From NCBI GenBank assembly GCA_045112425.1, contig JBGUHV010000051.1, positions 1-12,683 on the forward strand: a stretch of DNA of 12,683 bases, in the 5' to 3' direction. Origin of the DNA: CAG-103 sp045112425. Lineage in GTDB: Bacteria > Bacillota > Clostridia > Oscillospirales > Oscillospiraceae. Below are positions 5,910-12,161 of this stretch, piece after piece. Below the pieces are notes generated by a model. The model was not told where the DNA came from. It saw only the letters and a list, made by a program, of their open reading frames with translations, and did no database searches. How positions within the stretch are numbered: the first letter of the stretch is position 1; every line of letters begins with the position of its first letter. The position numbers and the translations under genes are program-made.

Positions 5910-6788
5910 ATGTTATTTGCCATTGCGGTCATTCTGATCCTCATTGCCGATCAGGGGCTGAAATACTGGGTCACGCTGAGCATCCCGCTGGATGACGGCG
6001 TCCGCGCCCTGTTTCCGGGCTTTCTGGAGCTGCGCAACATCCACAACACGGGCGCGGCCTTCAGTCTGCTCTCCGGTGCGCCGCGCTGGATTTTCATCAT
6101 CCTCGCCGTCGTCTTCATCGTGATCATCGTTCTCGCGGTGCGCAAGGAATGGGTGCACGGCGCTTTTGGCCGCTGGATGGCCATCCTGCTGCTGGCCGGC
6201 GCGCTGGGCAACTGTCTTGACCGCATGCTCAGCGGCTATGTGGTGGACATGCTCGCCTTCGAGTTCTGGCCGAGCTTCCCGGTGTTCAACATCGCGGACG
6301 TCTGCATCGTCGTGGGCGCAATCGGATTCTTCCTGCACGTCGTGCTCTATAAGGATCCCGAAACCGTCGCGAAGGAATCTGCCCGCCGCGGCGAGAAGCA
6401 GGAGCCCAAGCGCGAATCGCGCACCGAGGTGTTCAAGCCCGGCAAGGTTAAGAGCGCGGGCCAGACCGTCTCCCCCGACCAGCCCACGCAGCGCGTGGAG
6501 ATGAAGCCGAAGGCCGCAAAGAAGCCCGCCGAGCAGCCGGCTCCCGCGCCGAAGACGGAGAGCGAACAGCCCGCCGAGCCGCAGCAGCCCGACCCCTTCG
6601 CCGCCTGGGATCGCGCCGTGCAGACGCTCGAGAAGGAGGCCAGGGTCAAGGCCGCCGCGGCAGCCGCGCCGGAGCCGATCCCCGAGCCGAAGCCCTCCGA
6701 CGTGAAGCCCACCGTGGCAAAGCCGAAGCAGCCCGCGTCCGACAGCTTCTCGCTCGAGGACATTCTCGCGGAGTTTTCGGACGAATGA
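5910..6788 (+). CDS. lspA: Lipoprotein signal peptidase II with long disordered C-terminal tail
   Basis: Residues 1-148 form a complete LspA, the inner-membrane aspartic protease that removes signal peptides from diacylglyceryl-modified prolipoproteins. Four hydrophobic segments are visible (about 1-22, 60-77, 88-106, 126-147). Family motifs present: ADQGLKYW (13-20), NIHNTGAAFS (43-52), GNCLDR (100-105), GYVVDML with catalytic D113, and FNIAD with catalytic D130; these match D124 and D143 of the E. coli enzyme. From ~150 a 140-residue tail rich in Lys, Glu, Pro, Ala and Gln is unlike ordinary LspA (about 150-170 residues total). It carries a short Trp-containing helix-like part (DPFAAWDRAVQTLEKEARVK) and ends SFSLEDILAEFSDE (279-292). 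GGGAG lies just upstream of ATG 5910. The stop overlaps the next start as ATGA, implying translational coupling. Core function is certain; the role of the tail is unknown. Confidence 0.94.
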   Translation: MLFAIAVILILIADQGLKYWVTLSIPLDDGVRALFPGFLELRNIHNTGAAFSLLSGAPRWIFIILAVVFIVIIVLAVRKEWVHGAFGRWMAILLLAGALGNCLDRMLSGYVVDMLAFEFWPSFPVFNIADVCIVVGAIGFFLHVVLYKDPETVAKESARRGEKQEPKRESRTEVFKPGKVKSAGQTVSPDQPTQRVEMKPKAAKKPAEQPAPAPKTESEQPAEPQQPDPFAAWDRAVQTLEKEARVKAAAAAAPEPIPEPKPSDVKPTVAKPKQPASDSFSLEDILAEFSDE

Positions 6789-7699
6789 ATATCGTAACCA
6801 TTGAAACACAGGAGAGCGCCGAGCGAATCGACGCTCTCCTTGCCCGCTCCATAGAAGGTCTGACCCGCAGCGCCGCGCAGCGGCTGCTGGAGCAGGGGCG
6901 CGTGACGAAAGCCGGCGCGGCGGTGAAGAAGAACTATAAAACCGCCGCGGGAGACGTGTTCGAGGTCTCGCTGCCCGAGCCGGAGGCGGCGGATCTGCTG
7001 CCGCAGGACATTCCGCTCGACGTGGCGTATGAGGACGACGATCTCATCGTCGTGAACAAGCCGCGCGGGCTCGTGGTGCACCCGGCGCCCGGCCATCCGG
7101 ACGGCACGCTCGTGAACGCGCTGCTGTATCACTGCGGCGAGAGCCTCTCCGGCGTCGGCGGAGAGCGGCGGCCCGGCATCGTCCACCGCATCGACAAGGA
7201 CACCTCGGGGCTCATCATCGCGGCGAAGAACGACTTTGCCCATCTCGCCCTCTCGGCGCAGCTGAGCGACCACACGCTCTCGCGCACCTATGAGGCCGTG
7301 GCGCACGGCGTCTTTCGCGACGATTGCGGCACGGTGAACGCGCCGATCGGCCGCCACCCGACCGACCGCAAGCGCATGGCCGTGACGCAAAAAAACAGCC
7401 GCGAGGCCGTGACGCACTGGGAGGTGCTCGCGCGCTATTCCGGTTACGCGCACATTCGCTGCCGGCTCGAGACCGGGCGCACGCACCAGATCCGCGTGCA
7501 CATGGCGCACATCGGCCACCCCCTGCTGGGCGACCTCGTCTACGGACACAAGAAGCCCGAAAAGGGGCTGGAGGGCCAGTGCCTGCACGCGCGGACGCTG
7601 CGCTTTGTCCATCCCAGAACGGGCGAGACCGTGGAGGTCACGAGCGAGCTGCCGGACTATTTCAAAGAGGTGCTGTCCAGGCTCGGGCCGGAGCAGTAA
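6785..7699 (+). CDS. RluD-family 23S rRNA pseudouridine synthase
   Basis: A 304-residue RluA/RluD-type enzyme that isomerises specific uridines in RNA, most likely 23S rRNA. An N-terminal S4-like RNA-binding domain (about 13-60, ERIDALLARSIEGLTRSAAQ) precedes the catalytic domain. Seen: DLIVVNKPRGLVVHP (86-100), the active-site motif HRIDKDTSGLI (134-144) with the catalytic aspartate at D137, SRTYEAVAHG, HPTDRKRMAV, and GRTHQIRVHMAHIGHPLLGD. Length is normal. It starts inside the lspA stop (ATGA, 6785-6788), as in the lspA-ylyB order of Bacillus, and rsmG follows 12 bases after its stop. The RluD type with an S4 domain is clear, but the exact modified positions cannot be read from sequence. 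Confidence 0.93.
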   Translation: MNIVTIETQESAERIDALLARSIEGLTRSAAQRLLEQGRVTKAGAAVKKNYKTAAGDVFEVSLPEPEAADLLPQDIPLDVAYEDDDLIVVNKPRGLVVHPAPGHPDGTLVNALLYHCGESLSGVGGERRPGIVHRIDKDTSGLIIAAKNDFAHLALSAQLSDHTLSRTYEAVAHGVFRDDCGTVNAPIGRHPTDRKRMAVTQKNSREAVTHWEVLARYSGYAHIRCRLETGRTHQIRVHMAHIGHPLLGDLVYGHKKPEKGLEGQCLHARTLRFVHPRTGETVEVTSELPDYFKEVLSRLGPEQ

Positions 7700-7711
7700 T
7701 TTGGAGGCAAC

Positions 7712-8413
7712 ATGGAACAACTTCTCAAAGACGGTTTTGCGCGGCTGGGTCTGCCGCTCACGGATGCGGCCCTGAAGCGCTTTCGCGCCTATTACGAATA
7801 TCTCAGCGAGCAGAATCAGGTGATGAACCTCACCGCCATCGAGGGCGAGGCGGACACCGCTCGGCTGCATTTTCTCGACTGCGCGGCGCTGCTCACCGTG
7901 CAGGAGCTCAAGGGGCTCTCTGTAATCGACGTCGGCTCCGGCGCGGGCTTTCCCGGCCTGCCGCTGAAGATCGCGCAGCCGGACATGCGCCTCACGCTGC
8001 TCGACAGCTTGGAAAAGCGCGTGCGCTTTCTGCGCGATACCTGCGATCTGCTCGAGTTCGACGATGTGCGGTGCGTACATGGCCGCGCAGAGGACGCCGC
8101 CGTCACGGAGCGCGGACAGTATGACGCCGCGGTCTCCCGCGCAGTGGCGCGGCTGAACCTGCTCGCGGAGCTCTGCCTCCCGTTCGTGAAGGTCGGGGGC
8201 GTGTTCCTCGCCATGAAAGGTCCGGGCGCCGCCGAGGAGCTCGCGGAGGCCGCGCACGCCATCGAGGTGCTCGGCGGCGGCGAGGCGGAGATCCTGCCCT
8301 ACAACGTTCCGAGCACGACCAACGCGCACAACGTCGTGCGCATCCGGAAAGTGCGCGAGACGCCGCTGAAATACCCCCGCCGCTGGGCAAAAATGCAAAA
8401 ACAACCGCTGTAA
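7712..8413 (+). CDS. rsmG: 16S rRNA (guanine527-N7)-methyltransferase RsmG (GidB)
   Basis: A 233-residue SAM-dependent methyltransferase; the family methylates N7 of G527 in the 530 loop of 16S rRNA, and loss of it gives low-level streptomycin resistance in several bacteria. Seen: an N-terminal helix region ending QVMNLTAI (36-43), HFLDCAAL (53-60), the SAM motif VIDVGSGAGFPGLPL (71-85), LLDSLEKRVRFL (96-107), the RAED stretch, DAAVSRAVARL and AMKG (167-170). GGAGG (7703-7707) sits four bases before ATG 7712. It probably shares a transcript with lspA and the pseudouridine synthase gene and ends at a strong terminator that begins within its stop codon. In many bacteria rsmG lies next to mnmG or parAB near the origin; here it does not within the window. 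Confidence 0.95.
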   Translation: MEQLLKDGFARLGLPLTDAALKRFRAYYEYLSEQNQVMNLTAIEGEADTARLHFLDCAALLTVQELKGLSVIDVGSGAGFPGLPLKIAQPDMRLTLLDSLEKRVRFLRDTCDLLEFDDVRCVHGRAEDAAVTERGQYDAAVSRAVARLNLLAELCLPFVKVGGVFLAMKGPGAAEELAEAAHAIEVLGGGEAEILPYNVPSTTNAHNVVRIRKVRETPLKYPRRWAKMQKQPL

Positions 8414-8442
8414 AAGAGAGCCGCTCGACGGCTCTCTTTTTT
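8412..8442 (+). terminator. Intrinsic terminator after rsmG
   Basis: AAAAGAGAGCCG (8412-8423) pairs perfectly with CGGCTCTCTTTT (8429-8440) around loop CTCGA, and T continues to 8442. The 12-bp stem with A-run before and T-run after is a canonical, probably bidirectional, intrinsic terminator. Its left arm includes the last two bases of the rsmG stop codon. Confidence 0.9.
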
Positions 8443-8455
8443 GGCGGCATCTCCC

Positions 8456-8588
8456 CTGTCATCCTGAGCGGAGCGCGTCAGCGCGGAGTCGAAGGATCTT
8501 GGATCGGCAGTCAAACAGAACCATATACTTCTATCGTTCTGCTCTGCCAGGATCCTTCGACTTCGCTTCGCTCCGCTCAGGATGACAG
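8456..8588. repeat. Palindromic intergenic repeat, 'GTCATCCTGAGCGGAGCG' family, copy 1
   Basis: Bases 8456-8475 and 8569-8588 are perfect 20-bp inverted repeats of each other. Inside, AGTCGAAGGATC (8487-8498) pairs with GATCCTTCGACT (8551-8562), and CAGAAC/GTTCTG lies nearer the centre, so the whole 133-base unit can fold as one long imperfect hairpin. The first ~50 bases are nearly identical to 11979-12029. No coding potential is supported. Repeats with this core are familiar to me from many bacterial genomes, including as translated artefacts, but I cannot name a defined family. It lies just after the rsmG terminator. Confidence 0.8.
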
Positions 8589-8635
8589 TCTCTTTTGACT
8601 CATTGCAAACTTATAAGAAATTTTTAATGTTTCCC

Positions 8636-8644
8636 TGTTATACT
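8636..8644 (+). promoter_or_regulatory. Extended -10 promoter for the DJ-1/DegV pair
   Basis: TGTTATACT gives a TATACT -10 box (8639-8644) with a TGn extension, about 36 bases before the start codon and after the upstream terminator and repeat. The surrounding region (8595-8660) is markedly AT-rich against a GC-rich genome. No good -35 box is found 16-18 bases upstream, which is tolerable for an extended -10 promoter. Confidence 0.5.
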
Positions 8645-8663
8645 GCTTTCAAATACTGTATAA

Positions 8664-8670
8664 AGGGAGG
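8664..8670 (+). promoter_or_regulatory. Ribosome binding site deciding the DJ-1-family start
   Basis: AGGGAGG ends nine bases before ATG 8680 but only three bases before the in-frame ATG 8674, so 8680 is the better start. Confidence 0.65.
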
Positions 8671-8679
8671 CGGATGCCC

Positions 8680-9231
8680 ATGTCGAAGGTGCTCTGCTGC
8701 TTTGCGCCGGGGCTGGAGGAATGCGAGGGGCTGGTCTCGGTCGATCTGCTGCGCCGCGCGGGGATCGACGTGACCGTCGCGTCCGCGTGGGAGGAACTGC
8801 GCATCGTCGGCGCGCACGGGATCGCCATCGAGTGCGACGCGCTGCTGACCGAAGTCGATTACTCCGACTTCGACGCGCTGCTGCTGCCCGGCGGCATGCC
8901 CGGCACGGAAAACCTCTTTGAAAACGAGATCGTCCGTGCGCTCGCGTGCGACTATGCCGAGGCGGGTCGCATCGTCGCCGCCATCTGCGCCGCACCCACC
9001 GTTTTGGGTCGGCTCGGCCTGCTGAAGACCCGCCGCGCGACCTGCTACCCCGGCTGCGAGGATCGTCTCTTTGCCGCCGAGCACGTCGACGCCGACACCG
9101 TGCGAGACGGGAATATCATCACCGGCCGCGCCCTCGGCGCCGCCATCCCCTTCGCGCTCGAGGTCATCGCCGCGCTCAAGGGGCAGGAAGCCGCTCAGAA
9201 AGTGAAAGCATCCATCGTATACAACCACTGA
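8680..9231 (+). CDS. DJ-1/PfpI (ThiJ/YajL-like) family protein
   Basis: A 183-residue single-domain class I glutamine amidotransferase-like fold of the DJ-1/YajL subgroup. Seen: VLCCFAPGLEECEGLVSVD with E16 in the place of the conserved Glu18 of human DJ-1, LLLPGGMPGTENL (67-79), and the nucleophile elbow AAICAAPTVLG with Cys103. RRATCYPGCE (118-127) and TGRALGAAIPFALEVI complete the subgroup pattern. Members have been described as chaperones, glyoxalases or deglycases acting on methylglyoxal adducts, with ongoing dispute; the sequence shows only that the Cys-Glu pair is intact. Length is normal. ATG 8680 is preferred over 8674 because of ribosome site spacing. degV follows after a 17-base gap, so the pair is likely cotranscribed from the extended -10 promoter at 8636. 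Confidence 0.92.
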   Translation: MSKVLCCFAPGLEECEGLVSVDLLRRAGIDVTVASAWEELRIVGAHGIAIECDALLTEVDYSDFDALLLPGGMPGTENLFENEIVRALACDYAEAGRIVAAICAAPTVLGRLGLLKTRRATCYPGCEDRLFAAEHVDADTVRDGNIITGRALGAAIPFALEVIAALKGQEAAQKVKASIVYNH

Positions 9232-9235
9232 GGAA

Positions 9236-9241
9236 AAGGAG
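9236..9241 (+). promoter_or_regulatory. Ribosome binding site deciding the DegV start
   Basis: AAGGAG ends one base before ATG 9243 and seven bases before the in-frame ATG 9249. Spacing favours 9249 (protein begins MADYVIS), giving a protein two residues shorter. Confidence 0.7.
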
Positions 9242-9248
9242 AATGACT

Positions 9249-10136
9249 ATGGCAGACTATGTGATCAGCTGCTGCTCCACGGCAGACCTGACCCACGAGC
9301 ATTTCGTGCAGAGAGACATCCAGTATATCTGCTTCCACTTCGCGCTCGACGGCGTGGATTTCCCGGACGATCTGGGTCGCTCCATCGCTTTCCCGGATTT
9401 TTACAAGGCCATGGCCGACGGCGCTGAGACGCGCACCTCGCAGGTGAACGTGTCGGAGTTTGAGGAGTATTTCTCCCGCTCCGCCGCCGAGGGCAAGGAC
9501 GTGCTGCATGTGACGCTCTCAAGCGGCATCTCGGGCGTGATCAACTCCGCGCAGAGCGCGGCGGAGCTTGTGATGGAAAAATACCCCGGCCGCAAGGTCG
9601 TGATCGTCGACTCCCTCGGCGCCTCCTCGGGCTACGGCCTGTTCATGGACGGCCTCGCCGATCAGCGCGACGCGGGGATGCCGTTTGACGAGATCTGCGC
9701 CTGGGCCGAGGCGCATCGGCTGAACCTGCACCACTGGTTTTTCTCCACGACGCTGGAATACTACGTCAAGGGCGGGCGCGTCTCCAAGGCCGCCGGCTGG
9801 TTCGGCGGACTGCTGAATATCTGCCCGCTGCTGAACATGGACGATCTCGGCCGGCTCATCCCGCGCGAGAAGATCCGCGGCAAAAAGAAGGTCATCAAGA
9901 CCATCGTCGACCGCATGGCCGAGCACGCCGAGGGCGGCGAGAGCTACAGCGGCAAGTGCTATATCTCCAACTCCAACTGCTATGAGGACGCCCGCGAGGT
10001 GGCAGATCTGATCGAGGCGCGCTTCCCGAACCTGAACGGGCGCGTGGAGATCAACTGGGTCGGCACGACCATCGGCAGCCATACAGGACCCGGTACCGTT
10101 GCCCTCTTCTTCTGGGGCGACGAGCGGACGCGCTGA
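9249..10136 (+). CDS. DegV family fatty-acid binding protein (FakB-like)
   Basis: A 295-residue DegV protein. DegV/FakB proteins bind a single long-chain fatty acid and, with the kinase FakA, supply acyl-phosphate for phospholipid synthesis. Seen: an N-terminal YVISCCSTADL strand, TRTSQVNVSEFEEYF (61-75) with the TSQ head-group contact region, VTLSSGISGVINSA (88-101), VDSLGASSGYG (120-130), LEYYVKGGRVSKAAG (169-183) and the C-terminal HTGPGTVALFFWG (278-290). Together these are the recurrent motifs of the family. No fakA lies in the window. It follows the DJ-1-family gene by 17 bases and is closed by a strong terminator. The family is confident; which fatty acid it binds, and whether it works with FakA here, cannot be told from sequence. 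Confidence 0.92.
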   Translation: MADYVISCCSTADLTHEHFVQRDIQYICFHFALDGVDFPDDLGRSIAFPDFYKAMADGAETRTSQVNVSEFEEYFSRSAAEGKDVLHVTLSSGISGVINSAQSAAELVMEKYPGRKVVIVDSLGASSGYGLFMDGLADQRDAGMPFDEICAWAEAHRLNLHHWFFSTTLEYYVKGGRVSKAAGWFGGLLNICPLLNMDDLGRLIPREKIRGKKKVIKTIVDRMAEHAEGGESYSGKCYISNSNCYEDAREVADLIEARFPNLNGRVEINWVGTTIGSHTGPGTVALFFWGDERTR

Positions 10137-10146
10137 CGCTGCGCTT

Positions 10147-10190
10147 CAAAATGAGAGCCTGCTTTGAACAGGCTCTCATTTTGTTTTCTC
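10147..10190 (+). terminator. Intrinsic terminator after degV
   Basis: CAAAATGAGAGCCTG (10147-10161) pairs perfectly with CAGGCTCTCATTTTG (10169-10183) around loop CTTTGAA, followed by TTTT (10184-10187) and TC. This 15-bp stem, ten bases after the degV stop, is a convincing terminator and could work both ways because of its A/T flanks. Confidence 0.88.
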
Positions 10191-10220
10191 GCGCTGTCGC
10201 GCGAACTCTGCGAGGCTTTT
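10189..10220 (+). repeat. Minimal third copy of the composite element (stem IV plus tail)
   Basis: TCGCGC (10189-10194) pairs with GCGCGA (10199-10204) around loop TGTC, followed by the tail AACTCTGCGAGGCTTTT (10204-10220), identical to the tails at 492-508 and 5855-5871. The stem sequence differs from both other copies but remains paired. Stems II and III are absent, and the degV terminator occupies the place of stem I. Confidence 0.75.
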
Positions 10221-10237
10221 CTCTGTATTGCATTCGG

Positions 10238-10246
10238 TGGTATAAT
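10238..10246 (+). promoter_or_regulatory. Extended -10 promoter for the alpha-glucosidase gene
   Basis: TGGTATAAT contains a perfect TATAAT (10241-10246) with the TGn extension, 39 bases before the ATG. The -35 position falls in the T-rich end of the repeat tail and following bases (about 10217-10223) and is not a good match to TTGACA. The gene is thus likely transcribed alone, separated from degV by a terminator. Confidence 0.65.
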
Positions 10247-10285
10247 GGAAAAAGTGATCAAATACCCTCGAAATCAGGTGAAAGC

Positions 10286-11971
10286 ATGGTACAGAAAACC
10301 GACTGGTATCGCGACGCGGTGGTCTATCAGATCTATCCGCTGAGCTTCATGGACGCAAACAACGACGGCTACGGCGACATTGCGGGCGTGATCTCGAAGC
10401 TCGACTATCTCAAAGACCTCGGCGTGACGGCGATCTGGTTTTCTCCCCTCTACCCCTCCCCGTGGAAGGACTACGGCTACGACGTGGCCGACTACTGCGC
10501 GATCCACCCCGCCTTCGGCACGATGGCGGACTTCGACCGGCTCATGGCCGAGTGCGAAAAGCGCGGCATCCGCGTGATCATGGACATGGTGTTGAACCAC
10601 ACGAGCGATCAGCACCCGTGGTTTCAGGCCGCGCTCGCGGACAAAACCTCCAAATACCGCGACTATTACATCATCCGAAAGGGCAGACGGCGCGGCGACA
10701 GGCTCCTGCCGCCGACGAACTGGGTCTCCTGCTTCACGGGGTCGGCGTGGGAGCGCATCGGCGAGACGGACGAGTTTTACCTCCATCTCTTTGCGCCCGA
10801 GCAGCCGGACTTAAACTGGGAAAACCCCGAGGTACGCAGGGAAATCCAGAAGATTCTGCGCTTCTGGCTCGACAAGGGCGTGGCGGGCTTCCGCTTTGAC
10901 GTGTTCAACCTCTACTCCAAGGCGCAGCCGATCCGCAGCGACCGCAACCCCTTCCGTCTGCAGAAGGGCACGAACTTCTTCGTCGACGGGCCGCGGATGC
11001 ACGAATTTCTGCAGGAGCTGAATGCGAACGTCTTCTCGCATTACGACGCCTACACCGTCGGCGAGAGCTACACGCCCGACCCCGAGCACGCGCACCGGTA
11101 CATCCAGCGCGACTCCGGCGAGCTCGACAGCATCTTTGATTTTGAGCACCTCGCGAGCGACAGCGTGGCGGGGCTCAAGTTCCTGCCGAAGCCGTTCAGT
11201 CTGCGCGCGTTCAAGCGCGGCCTGCTCGACCCGCAGCGGAAGTATTTCCGCACCGGCTGGAACACGCTGGTGCTCGAGAACCACGACAATCCCCGCAGCG
11301 TGAGCCGCTTCGGCATCCACACGCGGCGGTATCGCTTCGAGGCCGCGACGATGCTGGCCACCGCCGCCTTCCTCGGCTGGGGCACGCCGTTCATTTATCA
11401 GGGCGAGGAGCTCGGCCTCACAAACACGCGCTTTCGCCGGATGGACGAGATGCGCGACCCCGTCTCCCGCTTCGTGTTCGACACGATGACGAAAGACTTT
11501 CACCTGCCGAAGGCGCTCGCCTTCCCCATGATCCGCTACGGCGCGCGCGACCACGCGCGCACGCCCATGCAATGGGATGACACGGCCAACGGCGGCTTCA
11601 ACGCCGGCGCCGCGCCGTGGCAGAGCGTGAACCCGGCGTATAAAAAGATCAACGCCGCGCGCGATCTCAGAAGCGAGCAGTCCGTCTACCGGTATTATCA
11701 ACAGCTGCTGCGCCTGCGGCGCGAGACGAGCGCAATCCTGCGCGGCACCGTGACGGAATACGACGAGCGCAGCCGGAAGCTGCTGCTCTATGCGCGGGAA
11801 TATGAGGGCAAGCGCTTTCTCATCGTCTGCAATTTCACGGCGAAGAACACGCCGTGCACGCTGCCGGCGGGGTTTGAAAAGGCGGCGGTGCGGCTCTCGA
11901 ACTACGCCGCGCCCGCAGTCTCGCGCGAGCTGACGCTCCGCCCCTACGAGGCGCTGGTGCTGGATGCATGA
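10286..11971 (+). CDS. GH13 alpha-glucosidase, oligo-1,6-glucosidase-like
   Basis: A 561-residue glycoside hydrolase family 13 enzyme, by pattern subfamily 31 (oligo-1,6-glucosidase, trehalose-6-phosphate hydrolase, dextran glucosidase). It has no signal peptide, so it acts in the cytosol on imported oligosaccharides. Seen: AVVYQIYPLSFMDANNDGYGD near the start, conserved region I DMVLNH (100-105), QPDLNW (173-178), and region II GFRFDVFN with nucleophile D205. Region III GES has acid/base E260, and region IV ENHDNPR has D334. All three catalytic acids are present. The residue after the nucleophile is Val, which in this subfamily goes with activity on alpha-1,6 bonds (isomaltose type) rather than alpha-1,4. 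A small C-terminal beta domain ends the protein. The frame is open back to 10151 through a terminator and repeat, but ATG 10286 with AGGTGA just upstream and the promoter at 10238 fix the start. No transporter or regulator for the sugar is adjacent. Confidence 0.93.
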   Translation: MVQKTDWYRDAVVYQIYPLSFMDANNDGYGDIAGVISKLDYLKDLGVTAIWFSPLYPSPWKDYGYDVADYCAIHPAFGTMADFDRLMAECEKRGIRVIMDMVLNHTSDQHPWFQAALADKTSKYRDYYIIRKGRRRGDRLLPPTNWVSCFTGSAWERIGETDEFYLHLFAPEQPDLNWENPEVRREIQKILRFWLDKGVAGFRFDVFNLYSKAQPIRSDRNPFRLQKGTNFFVDGPRMHEFLQELNANVFSHYDAYTVGESYTPDPEHAHRYIQRDSGELDSIFDFEHLASDSVAGLKFLPKPFSLRAFKRGLLDPQRKYFRTGWNTLVLENHDNPRSVSRFGIHTRRYRFEAATMLATAAFLGWGTPFIYQGEELGLTNTRFRRMDEMRDPVSRFVFDTMTKDFHLPKALAFPMIRYGARDHARTPMQWDDTANGGFNAGAAPWQSVNPAYKKINAARDLRSEQSVYRYYQQLLRLRRETSAILRGTVTEYDERSRKLLLYAREYEGKRFLIVCNFTAKNTPCTLPAGFEKAAVRLSNYAAPAVSRELTLRPYEALVLDA

Positions 11972-11983
11972 TCCGCGCTCCCC

Positions 11984-12114
11984 TGTCATCCTGAGCGGAG
12001 CGCGTCAGCGCGCAGTCGAAGGATCTTGGCTTGGCAGTGAAAAAGAACCACCAGCCTCTGTCCGACTGCGCTGCCAAAAACCTTCGCCTCCGCTTCGCTT
12101 CGCTCAGGATGACA
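11984..12114. repeat. Palindromic intergenic repeat, 'GTCATCCTGAGCGGAGCG' family, copy 2
   Basis: TGTCATCCTGAGCG (11984-11997) and CGCTCAGGATGACA (12101-12114) are perfect inverted ends. The left half matches 8457-8502 almost base for base, while the middle and right arm have diverged (CCTTCGCCTCCGCTTCGCTTCG), leaving a less perfect hairpin. It begins 12 bases after the alpha-glucosidase stop, where no other terminator is visible, so it may serve as one. Confidence 0.8.
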
Positions 12115-12147
12115 CGCTTTTTCACAGATTGCAATTATCTTCTGGCG

Positions 12148-12154
12148 AAGGAGG
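12148..12154 (+). promoter_or_regulatory. Ribosome binding site deciding the GTG start of the MATE gene
   Basis: AAGGAGG, a full Shine-Dalgarno match, ends seven bases before GTG 12162. The 47 bases between the repeat and this gene show no convincing promoter. Confidence 0.75.
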
Positions 12155-12161
12155 TGCTGCC

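Noticed and set aside
6347..8404. Long minus-strand frame opposite lspA, the pseudouridine synthase gene and rsmG
   Set aside because: It crosses three well-supported + strand genes and has low-complexity composition and no motif; a codon-bias shadow.
8946..9248. Long in-frame extension upstream of degV overlapping the DJ-1-family gene
   Set aside because: Arg-rich out-of-frame translation of the DJ-1 gene; ribosome site AAGGAG at 9236-9241 fixes the start at 9249.
10151..10285. Upstream in-frame extension of the alpha-glucosidase gene
   Set aside because: It would run through the degV terminator, the repeat tail and the promoter at 10238-10246; ATG 10286 has a ribosome site and the normal family N-terminus.
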